The notes beneath the pieces were generated by a model. The model made no database searches. It had not been told where the DNA came from and saw only the letters and a list, made by a program, of their open reading frames with translations. From Robiginitalea biformata HTCC2501 (GTDB lineage Bacteria; Bacteroidota; Bacteroidia; Flavobacteriales; Flavobacteriaceae), in contig NC_013222.1 of assembly GCF_000024125.1 (NCBI RefSeq), positions 992,001-1,056,000 on the forward strand: a stretch of DNA of 64,000 nucleotides, read 5' to 3'. Shown here in pieces: positions 34,254 to 41,365 of this stretch. The translations under genes and the position numbers were made by a program. How positions within the stretch are numbered: the first letter of the stretch is position 1; every line of letters begins with the position of its first letter.

Positions 34254-35219
34254 TTATTTACCCCTGTTCCATAACGGCAGCAGCAGGAAAGATATTGCAC
34301 CGAATAGCACCACCATGAGGGTCTGTGCAATCCAGATGATCCAGCCAAAGGCATCGGCGGAATTGGCGCTGATGCCGAAAAGCATCAGGGCCTGTGCCAC
34401 GGCAATCGGGTAGAGCCCGAGGCCGCCTGGGGTGGCGGTCATCGCAAAGGCCCCGGCTATAAAAGCCACCAACAGCTCCCAGAAATTCAGGGAAAGCGTT
34501 TCCGGAACGGTGTATTTGATGATCCAGAACATGCCGATATAAGCCGCCCAGATAAACAACGTATGCCCCAGGAAGGCCCACTTTCGCTTCATTCGGAAGA
34601 TGCTCATCACCCCTTCCAGCAAACCGCGGACGAAGCCCCGCATTTTCTGTGCAAAAGCCCATTTGGATTTCCTAAGGAAGGCGCGGAAAACAAACAACCC
34701 GACGATGCCTCCGCCCAAAAGCAGGGCGCTTGCGGTGAGCCCGAGGCCGTTTTCGCTCAGGTAGCCCATGATGATGTCTGTTTGGGAAGCGAGGGCCAGC
34801 AGGATGATCAGCAGGAGCATGAGCAGGTCGATGACCCGTTCGGTGACAATGGTGCCGAAGCCTTTCTGGAAGGGGACCCCTTCATAGGTTGCCAGGGCGG
34901 TTGCCCGCAGGAATTCCCCGGAACGCGGGATGCCCAGGTTGGCCAGGTAGGCCATCAGGATAATCAGGATGTTGTTCCGCAACCGGGGGGAATACCCGAT
35001 GGGCTCCAGGAGGTAATTCCAGCGGATGGCCCGCGAGATGTGGCTCAGAATGCCGATCAGGATGGACATCCCCACCCAGAACAGGTCGGCCTCGCGGATA
35101 TACCGGACAATTTCCCGCCGGTCCGCCGGGGAAGTCATGTTGTAGGAATACCAAATAAGGAATACGCCCAGTGCGATGGGCAGGATAACCTTGAGCGCTT
35201 TTTTTACCGAAGCGTCCAA
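34254..35219 (-). CDS. Flippase-like integral membrane protein (lysylphosphatidylglycerol synthase TM region family)
   Basis: The 321-residue protein has about eight hydrophobic helices, beginning VILPIALGVFLIWYSY and WVGMSILIGILSHISRAIRW, and shows the family signature NLGIPRSGEFLRATAL and ATPGGLGLYPIAVAQALMLF. The family (PF03706, related to the membrane half of MprF) is thought to move lipids or lipid-linked molecules across the inner membrane. Unlike MprF there is no synthase domain. It sits 2 nt after panD, within a leftward gene group. Confidence 0.9.
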   Translation of the reverse strand: MDASVKKALKVILPIALGVFLIWYSYNMTSPADRREIVRYIREADLFWVGMSILIGILSHISRAIRWNYLLEPIGYSPRLRNNILIILMAYLANLGIPRSGEFLRATALATYEGVPFQKGFGTIVTERVIDLLMLLLIILLALASQTDIIMGYLSENGLGLTASALLLGGGIVGLFVFRAFLRKSKWAFAQKMRGFVRGLLEGVMSIFRMKRKWAFLGHTLFIWAAYIGMFWIIKYTVPETLSLNFWELLVAFIAGAFAMTATPGGLGLYPIAVAQALMLFGISANSADAFGWIIWIAQTLMVVLFGAISFLLLPLWNRGK

Positions 35220-35221
35220 GG

Positions 35222-35572
35222 TCAGTTGAGCAGGTTCGTCTCCTCGTTGGGGAATACCAGGGCGGGATTGAAGGCCTTTGCGGACTCCACATCCATCCAG
35301 GCGTAGGTGATCAGGATGAGGATGTCCCCGACCGCCACCTTGCGCGCAGCCGCGCCGTTCAGGGTCAGTTCGCCGCTGCCCCTCGGGCCGGGGATGGCGT
35401 AGGTTTCCAGGCGTTCGCCATTGTTGTTGTTTACAATCTGGACTTTTTCACCCTGGATAATGTTTGCCGCGTCCATAAGATCCTCGTCGATGGTGATCGA
35501 CCCGATATAATTCAGGTCGGCGCCCGTGACGCGGACCCGGTGAATCTTAGACTTGACTACTTCTATTTGCAT
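35222..35572 (-). CDS. panD: Aspartate 1-decarboxylase
   Basis: PanD makes beta-alanine from aspartate for pantothenate and CoA synthesis. The 116-residue proenzyme carries the self-cleavage site Gly24-Ser25 ([10 protein letters not shown]), where Ser25 becomes the pyruvoyl group, along with catalytic Lys9 (VVKSKIHR) and the [30 protein letters not shown] region. It follows panC, which supplies the next step of the pathway. Confidence 0.97.
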   Translation of the reverse strand: MQIEVVKSKIHRVRVTGADLNYIGSITIDEDLMDAANIIQGEKVQIVNNNNGERLETYAIPGPRGSGELTLNGAAARKVAVGDILILITYAWMDVESAKAFNPALVFPNEETNLLN

Positions 35573-35576
35573 GGGG

Positions 35577-35584
35577 CAAAGATA
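35577..35584 (-). promoter_or_regulatory. -7 promoter element of panD
   Basis: On the minus strand TATCTTTG ends 4 nt before the panD ATG and abuts the panC stop codon. This gives panD its own, probably leaderless, transcript despite lying behind panC. Confidence 0.55.
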
Positions 35585-35585
35585 C

Positions 35586-36434
35586 TTAATTCAGGGCGAG
35601 GTTGTCGATGAGCCGCACTCCTCCGAGGTAGGCCGCCAAAAACGCCCGGTACTTTTTATTCCTGTTTTTCCGCTGCACGGGCTTCAGGCTCCGGGCATCG
35701 GCAATTTCAATATATTCCAGTTCAAAATCGGGATGGGCTGCAAATGCCTCCTCCACGTACTGCTTGACTTTCAGTGCACTTTTCGTGCCAAAACGCTTTT
35801 TGGCTTCCTGCAGGGTTTTGTGGATAAATGCGGCCTCTTCCCTGAGTCGTTTTGTCAGTCTCCCGTTCCGGGAACTCATCGCCAGGCCGTCCGCTTCGCG
35901 GATGATCGGGCACCCGATGATTTCTACCGGGAGCCGGGTGGATTCCACCAGTTTCCGGATAACCTGCAACTGCTGGTAGTCTTTTTCCCCAAAATAGGCC
36001 CGGTGCGGGGAGATGAGCCGCAACAAAGCTTCCACTATGGTCCCCACGCCGTCAAAATGACCGTCCCGGAAGGCGCCTTCCATCACCTGGTCGAGCCCCC
36101 GGAAGTTGTATTTCCTGGAAACCACCGAATCCCCGTACATTTCGGATACTGCAGGGGCAAAAACGTGCAAATCCCCGGAAATGTCCCGTAGCTTGTCCAG
36201 GTCGCTTTCCAGGGTGCGGGGATACTTGTCCAGGTCTTCCGGGTTGTTGAACTGGGTGGGGTTGACGAAAATACTCACGATCACCACGTCGTTTTCGTCC
36301 AGTGCGCGGCGGACGATTTCGAGGTGGCCCCGGTGCAGGGCACCCATTGTGGGCACCAGGCCGAGGGTCTTTCCCGATTCCCGGACGGACAGAGCGAATT
36401 CCCGGATCTCCGATTTGGTTTTCAAGGGCTTCAT
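35586..36434 (-). CDS. panC: Pantothenate synthetase
   Basis: PanC joins pantoate and beta-alanine using ATP. The 282-residue protein shows the nucleotidyltransferase HIGH-like motif ([21 protein letters not shown]), [50 protein letters not shown], and [10 protein letters not shown] of the KMSKS-like loop. It is divergent from the half-size GT5 gene with an interval of 102 bp that contains promoters for both. Confidence 0.97.
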   Translation of the reverse strand: MKPLKTKSEIREFALSVRESGKTLGLVPTMGALHRGHLEIVRRALDENDVVIVSIFVNPTQFNNPEDLDKYPRTLESDLDKLRDISGDLHVFAPAVSEMYGDSVVSRKYNFRGLDQVMEGAFRDGHFDGVGTIVEALLRLISPHRAYFGEKDYQQLQVIRKLVESTRLPVEIIGCPIIREADGLAMSSRNGRLTKRLREEAAFIHKTLQEAKKRFGTKSALKVKQYVEEAFAAHPDFELEYIEIADARSLKPVQRKNRNKKYRAFLAAYLGGVRLIDNLALN

Positions 36435-36453
36435 TGGCGTGGAAAACAGCGTG

Positions 36454-36461
36454 CAAACTTA
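36454..36461 (-). promoter_or_regulatory. -7 promoter element of panC
   Basis: On the minus strand TAAGTTTG matches TAnnTTTG and ends 19 nt before the panC ATG. Confidence 0.55.
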
Positions 36462-36492
36462 CTATAATTACGGGTATTCTGCATAAATTTTG

Positions 36493-36500
36493 TAATTTTG
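36493..36500 (+). promoter_or_regulatory. -7 promoter element of the GT5-like gene
   Basis: TAATTTTG matches TAnnTTTG and lies 36 nt before the ATG at 36537. Confidence 0.55.
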
Positions 36501-36536
36501 CAGCTACGTTTTCACTCGAAACAAAATTCCGCCTCT

Positions 36537-37346
36537 ATGAATGGAAAAAAGATATTGTTCGTATCTTCTGAATTAGTACCCTACCTACCCGAGAACGAAG
36601 TATCCCTGATGTCCTATGAAGCGCCCCGGATGGTGAACAGCAATGGCGGACAGATACGGATCTTCATGCCCAGATACGGAAATATCAACGAGCGCAGGCA
36701 CCAGCTGCACGAAGTTATCCGCCTTTCCGGGATGAACCTCGTGATCAACGATATGGATATGCCGCTGATCATCAAGGTGGCCTCCATACCCAAGGAGCGC
36801 ATCCAGGTCTATTTTATCGATAACGAGGAGTATTTTAAGCGGAAAGCGACCTTTACGGACGAAAACGGGGAACTTTTCCCGGACAACGACGAGCGGGCCA
36901 TCTTTTTTGCCAAAGGCGTGGTGGAAACGGTCAAGAAACTGAATTGGGCCCCGGATATCATCCACGTTCACGGATGGATGGCTTCCCTCTTGCCCATGTA
37001 CCTCCGCAAGGTATACGCCGACGAGCCGCTTTTTGCGGACAGTAAAATCGTCACGTCCATCTATGGGGTTGGATTTGACGGGCACCTGAATAAGGACCTC
37101 GGGAAGAAAATCGCCTTCGACAAGGTGGGGGATGACAACCTGAGTGGCCTGGATAACCCCACCTACAATAATTTGTTAAAAGTAGCCGTAGATCACTCCG
37201 ACGCGGTTATCTTAGCCGCCGAAGATATTCCCGATGACCTGACGGAATATGTAGCCAACCTGAAGAAACCGGTATTGCCTTACGTCCCCCTGCAGGAGTT
37301 CGAAGAGGCGTATGCAAATTTTTATAATACCGAAGTTTTAAACTAA
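36537..37346 (+). CDS. Half-size glycogen/starch synthase-like (GT5 N-terminal domain) protein
   Basis: The 269-residue protein matches only the N-terminal Rossmann half of GT5 glycogen synthases: MNGKKILFVSSELVPYLPE, RIFMPRYGNINERRHQLHEVIRLSG, FFAKGVVETVKKLNWAPDIIHVHGWMASLLPMYLRK. The ADP-glucose-binding K-T-G-G-L loop near the N-terminus is replaced (ENEVSLMSYEAPRMV), and the whole C-terminal nucleotide-binding half is absent. The frame ends cleanly, and the next gene follows after 6 nt, so it is not a recent frameshift. Synthase activity is very unlikely; a regulatory or structural role is more plausible. No other glycogen gene is nearby. Confidence 0.85.
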   Translation: MNGKKILFVSSELVPYLPENEVSLMSYEAPRMVNSNGGQIRIFMPRYGNINERRHQLHEVIRLSGMNLVINDMDMPLIIKVASIPKERIQVYFIDNEEYFKRKATFTDENGELFPDNDERAIFFAKGVVETVKKLNWAPDIIHVHGWMASLLPMYLRKVYADEPLFADSKIVTSIYGVGFDGHLNKDLGKKIAFDKVGDDNLSGLDNPTYNNLLKVAVDHSDAVILAAEDIPDDLTEYVANLKKPVLPYVPLQEFEEAYANFYNTEVLN

Positions 37347-37352
37347 GCCTAC

Positions 37353-39161
37353 ATGAAGCGATTCGCAATTTCCGTTTTGGCGGGCGTATGCCTTGTTATA
37401 ACGGCTGCATCCTGTGAAGAGGAAACGCTTACCATCGGGGAGGGCGTTATTGGGGGCGAGCCATTTGGAACGGGTACCGCTTACTACGACGTCTTTGCCT
37501 ATAACCACAATATCACGGCCGTGCCCACCAACCGGTTGCCCATCTACCAGCTGGGGGTGTTCAACGATCCGGTCTATGGCCGGACGGAATCCCGGATCAC
37601 TGCCCAGTTGAACCTTCCCAACAATACGGGGAACCCGACCTTTGGCATTTACTCCCAGGCTGCCGAGGACAGCGACCCGGATATCCCGCAGGAGAACGAA
37701 ACGGTTACTGAGGTTCGCCTGTACCTTCCTTACTTTATCGATGGCACCGCGGATTCCGATTCGGACGGGGTGATCGACGAGCTGGACGAGGAGCCCAACG
37801 ACTCCACCAACGACAGCGACGGGGACGGCATTTCCAATGCCCAGGAAACCGCTGCCGGAACGGATCCGCTGAACCCGGATACGGACGGGGACGGGACCCC
37901 GGACGGCGCCGATACGGAAACCGTGGGGAACACCTACCCGAATGTGCGGGAGTTGGACAGCATATACGGGAACCGGGACCAGCCCTTCACCTTCCGGGTA
38001 GAGCGGAATACGTTTTTCCTCAGCGACCTGGACCCGGATAGCGGGTTTCAGGAATCCCGGCCCTATTTCTCCGACCAGCAGATCAGCCCGGACTTTGTTT
38101 CCGACCTGTTGTTCGAAGGCCAGCTTACCATTTCCAACGAAGAAATCCTGATATTCAACGAGGATGACCCGGAGACCGAGGAGGATGAATCGCTCACCCT
38201 GAGCGAGCGCCTTCCCCCAGGGATCGTCGTTTACCTGGATACGCAATTTTTTCAGGAAAACATCCTGGACAAAGAAGGCGGCCCGGAACTCCTCAGCAAT
38301 ATCAACTTCCGGGAATTCATCCGGGGGCTCCACCTGAGCCTGACCCCGGCCGGGAACGAAGAACTGATGATGTTGCTGGACCTCACCGATGCGCGCCTTA
38401 GAATTTCCTATGAGTACGACCAGGCGGACGAGACGGAGCCTGCCGAAAGCACCTATACGCTGCGCCTGCTGACCGGCGGGGGAACCCAGGCCATTAACGG
38501 CAATGCGATCAATACCCAGCTGAGCGAGGCGTACCCGGCAGAGATCGCCGATGCGCTCGGGGCAGCGGACCCGGCTTCGCGCATTTACATCAAGGGCGGG
38601 GCCGGCACGTATGCCGAACTCGACCTGTTTGAACGGGACGGGCAGGAGAACATCATCAACCAGATCAAGCAGAACGACTGGCTGATCAATTCGGCTTACC
38701 TCGTTTTCCACGTGGACCGGGAAACCCTGGATGCCGCCGGCAACACCTACGAGCCGCCGCGGCTCTACGTCTACAATGCCGAAACAAACAGGCCCCTCTA
38801 CAACCGACTGACCGAAAATAGCGTTGCGGAAAGCCCTTCAGGGGTTTTCCTGAATTACGACGGTTTCCTCGAGGAAGAAGGGGGGAAGGGCATCCGCTAC
38901 CGCGTAAACATCACCGAACACATCAACAACCTCATCATCCGCGACTCGGCCAATGCCCGCCTGGGGGTTGCCAACACCCCGGACCTGCGGATTACCGGTA
39001 CGGACGAGCTGATGGTGCCTGCTGAAGACGGCGGCCTGAAGGAACTTCCCGTGAGCGGCACGATCAGCCCCCTGGGGACCGTGCTCTACGGCGGGGACTC
39101 CGGCATTGGGGAAGCCAACCGGCTCCGCCTGGAAATCCATTACACGGAAATCGACCCCTGA
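37353..39161 (+). CDS. DUF4270 lipoprotein with thrombospondin type 3-like calcium repeats
   Basis: The 602-residue protein has a lipoprotein signal (VCLVITAASCEEE, Cys near residue 21) and the DUF4270 body (YYDVFAYNHNITAVPTNRLPIYQLGVFNDPVYGRTESRI; LVFHVDRETLDAAGNTYEPPRLYVYN; TEHINNLIIRDSANARLGV). Between about residues 130 and 190 sits an acidic DxDxDG-rich insert (DSDSDGVIDELDEEP, DSDGDGISNAQE, DTDGDGTPDGAD) of the thrombospondin type 3 kind, which usually binds calcium. Location is expected at the outer membrane. It is 6 nt behind the GT5-like gene and upstream of glmS. Function unknown. Confidence 0.88.
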   Translation: MKRFAISVLAGVCLVITAASCEEETLTIGEGVIGGEPFGTGTAYYDVFAYNHNITAVPTNRLPIYQLGVFNDPVYGRTESRITAQLNLPNNTGNPTFGIYSQAAEDSDPDIPQENETVTEVRLYLPYFIDGTADSDSDGVIDELDEEPNDSTNDSDGDGISNAQETAAGTDPLNPDTDGDGTPDGADTETVGNTYPNVRELDSIYGNRDQPFTFRVERNTFFLSDLDPDSGFQESRPYFSDQQISPDFVSDLLFEGQLTISNEEILIFNEDDPETEEDESLTLSERLPPGIVVYLDTQFFQENILDKEGGPELLSNINFREFIRGLHLSLTPAGNEELMMLLDLTDARLRISYEYDQADETEPAESTYTLRLLTGGGTQAINGNAINTQLSEAYPAEIADALGAADPASRIYIKGGAGTYAELDLFERDGQENIINQIKQNDWLINSAYLVFHVDRETLDAAGNTYEPPRLYVYNAETNRPLYNRLTENSVAESPSGVFLNYDGFLEEEGGKGIRYRVNITEHINNLIIRDSANARLGVANTPDLRITGTDELMVPAEDGGLKELPVSGTISPLGTVLYGGDSGIGEANRLRLEIHYTEIDP

Positions 39162-39210
39162 GGATATACCAATTGCGGATAAAACCCGTTTTACAACTAG
39201 AATTTACAGG

Positions 39211-39238
39211 GGGAATACCCCGATTCCCCTATTTTTGG
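39211..39238 (+). promoter_or_regulatory. Inverted repeat and -7 element before glmS
   Basis: GGGGAAT (39211-39217) and ATTCCCC (39224-39230) form a 7-bp inverted repeat with a 6-base loop, directly followed by TATTTTTG (39231-39238), a perfect -7 element 27 nt before the glmS ATG. The same element could also terminate the DUF4270 transcript (hairpin plus T-rich stretch) or serve as an operator. Confidence 0.5.
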
Positions 39239-39265
39239 TATACGTAAAACCCTATTGGAGTCACT

Positions 39266-41113
39266 ATGTGCGGAATAGTCGGATACATCGGTCACCGGGA
39301 CGCTTACCCGGTCATCATCAAAGGATTGCAACGCCTGGAATACCGGGGCTACGACAGTGCCGGGATCGCCCTGTTTGACGGGGAACAGATCAACCTGTCC
39401 AAAACCAAGGGGAAGGTAGACGACCTCAAAGCCCGGAGCGAAAAGGAAATATCCCTGGCCGGCCACCTGGGAATCGGCCACACGCGCTGGGCCACCCACG
39501 GGGTACCCAACGACTGCAATGCCCACCCGCACACCTCCAACTCGGGCAACCTGGTGATCATCCACAACGGGATTATCGAGAATTATGAGGCGATCAAAAA
39601 GGAGCTCGTCAAAAGGGGCTATTCCTTTGAGTCGGACACGGACACCGAGGTGCTCGTCAACTTGATCGAGGAAGTCAAGTCCAAAGAAAATGTAAAACTC
39701 GGGAAGGCCGTGCAGATTGCCCTGAACCAGGTGGTTGGCGCATACGCCATTGCGGTCTTCGACCGGTCCAAGCCGGACGAGATCGTGGTTGCCAAGCTCG
39801 GCAGCCCGCTGGCCATCGGGGTGGGGGATGACGAATTTTTTATCGCCTCGGACGCCTCGCCTTTTATCGAATACACGAACAACGCGGTGTACCTGGAAGA
39901 TGAGGAGATGGCCGTGGTACGCCTCGGCAAGGAGATCAAACTCCGGAAGATCAAGGACGATTCCATCGCCTATCCGCTCGTACAGGAACTGCAGCTCAAC
40001 CTGGAGGCTATTGAAAAAGGCGGGTACGAGCACTTTATGCTCAAGGAGATCTACGAACAGCCCCATGCCATCAAAGACACATTCCGCGGCAGGCTCCGGG
40101 CAGACCAGGGGCTGATCCGCATGGCCGGGATTGACCAGAACCTGGAGCGGTTCCTGAATGCCAACCGGATTATCATTGTGGCCTGCGGCACCTCCTGGCA
40201 TGCCGGCCTGGTGGCGGAATACATCTTCGAAGACCTGGCCCGGATACCCGTTGAGGTGGAATACGCCTCTGAATTCCGGTATCGGAACCCGGTTATTTCC
40301 GATAAGGACGTATTGATAGCCATCTCACAATCCGGGGAGACGGCAGACACCCTGGCCGCCATCAAACTGGCCAAGGAGCGCGGCGCATTCGTGTTTGGCG
40401 TTTGCAATGTGGTGGGATCCTCCATCGCCCGGGAAACCCATGCGGGGGCCTATACGCACGCCGGACCCGAAATCGGGGTGGCCTCCACCAAGGCATTTAC
40501 CACCCAGATCACCGTCCTGACGCTCATGGCGCTGAAACTCGCCAAGGCCAGCGGCACGCTTTCCGAATCGCGGCTGCACGAGATGTTGTCGGAACTCGAA
40601 GGGATTCCCGCCAAGGTGGAAAAAGCCCTGGAGTCCAACGCACTGATCGAGATCATCTCGGATGTCTACAAGGATTCCACCAACTGCCTCTACCTGGGAA
40701 GGGGGTACAACTTCCCGGTTGCCCTGGAAGGCGCCCTGAAACTCAAGGAGATCAGTTACATACATGCAGAGGGCTACCCGGCTGCCGAAATGAAGCACGG
40801 GCCGATTGCCCTGATCGACGAACAGATGCCGGTGATTGTCATCGCCACCCGGAGGGGCCACTACGAGAAAGTGGTGAGCAACATCCAGGAAATCAAGTCG
40901 CGCAAGGGGAAGATTATCGCGATAGTCACCGAAGGGGACGAGCAGGTCCGCGACCTGGCGGACCACGTCATCGAGGTGCCCGAGTCCTCCGAAAGCCTGT
41001 CCCCCCTGCTGACCACCATCCCGCTTCAGCTCCTTTCCTACCATATTGCCGTGATGCGCGGCTGCAACGTGGACCAGCCCAGGAACCTCGCCAAGTCTGT
41101 AACCGTGGAGTAA
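39266..41113 (+). CDS. glmS: Glutamine-fructose-6-phosphate aminotransferase (isomerizing)
   Basis: GlmS makes glucosamine 6-phosphate, the entry step to peptidoglycan and lipopolysaccharide amino sugars. The 615-residue protein has the N-terminal glutaminase with catalytic Cys2 (MCGIVGYIG), GHTRWATHGVPNDCNAHPH and two SIS domains (VACGTSWHAGLVAEY, ISQSGETADTLAAIK, YLGRGYNFPVALEGALKLKEISYIHAEGYPAAEMKHGP), ending in NVDQPRNLAKSVTVE as usual. No glmS ribozyme-like structure was recognised in the short leader. Confidence 0.98.
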   Translation: MCGIVGYIGHRDAYPVIIKGLQRLEYRGYDSAGIALFDGEQINLSKTKGKVDDLKARSEKEISLAGHLGIGHTRWATHGVPNDCNAHPHTSNSGNLVIIHNGIIENYEAIKKELVKRGYSFESDTDTEVLVNLIEEVKSKENVKLGKAVQIALNQVVGAYAIAVFDRSKPDEIVVAKLGSPLAIGVGDDEFFIASDASPFIEYTNNAVYLEDEEMAVVRLGKEIKLRKIKDDSIAYPLVQELQLNLEAIEKGGYEHFMLKEIYEQPHAIKDTFRGRLRADQGLIRMAGIDQNLERFLNANRIIIVACGTSWHAGLVAEYIFEDLARIPVEVEYASEFRYRNPVISDKDVLIAISQSGETADTLAAIKLAKERGAFVFGVCNVVGSSIARETHAGAYTHAGPEIGVASTKAFTTQITVLTLMALKLAKASGTLSESRLHEMLSELEGIPAKVEKALESNALIEIISDVYKDSTNCLYLGRGYNFPVALEGALKLKEISYIHAEGYPAAEMKHGPIALIDEQMPVIVIATRRGHYEKVVSNIQEIKSRKGKIIAIVTEGDEQVRDLADHVIEVPESSESLSPLLTTIPLQLLSYHIAVMRGCNVDQPRNLAKSVTVE

Positions 41114-41275
41114 CATCCGCTTGCCGGACTTTTGGCCGTCAACCGTCCAACTGCTGTTCCCGTACCGGATTTAGTGTGCTGCGGATACCCGGGGGATGCT
41201 AAAAACCACGTCGCTACCCCTTCCCGTCTTTTTGTCAAAATCTGAATAGGCCTGCCGGTCAATTGCCATATTGTT

Positions 41276-41306
41276 ATTATGCATGCATAATTTTACGAAA
41301 TATGCA
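41276..41306. promoter_or_regulatory. Palindromic ATGCAT cluster upstream of a TonB receptor gene
   Basis: A perfect 16-bp palindrome ATTATGCATGCATAAT (41276-41291) is followed ten bases later by another ATGCAT (41301-41306). TGCATA and TATGCA also form an inverted repeat around ATTTTACGAA. The cluster lies in AT-rich DNA about 60 bp before the receptor ATG, where a regulator could bind. The regulator is unknown. Confidence 0.45.
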
Positions 41307-41365
41307 TTGGGGGTCTCGAAAAATTGGTATCTTGGCTTAAAACCCTCTTAACACAAACTAAACGA

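Noticed and set aside
36537..37346. Frameshift or truncation as explanation for the half-size GT5 protein.
   Set aside because: The downstream sequence encodes a DUF4270 lipoprotein starting 6 nt later, with no remains of a GT5 C-terminal half in any frame.
41038..41262. Minus-strand frame containing YSTVTDLARFLG, a string often seen in spurious annotated proteins.
   Set aside because: It is the exact antisense of the conserved glmS C-terminus (DQPRNLAKSVTVE) and is not a gene.
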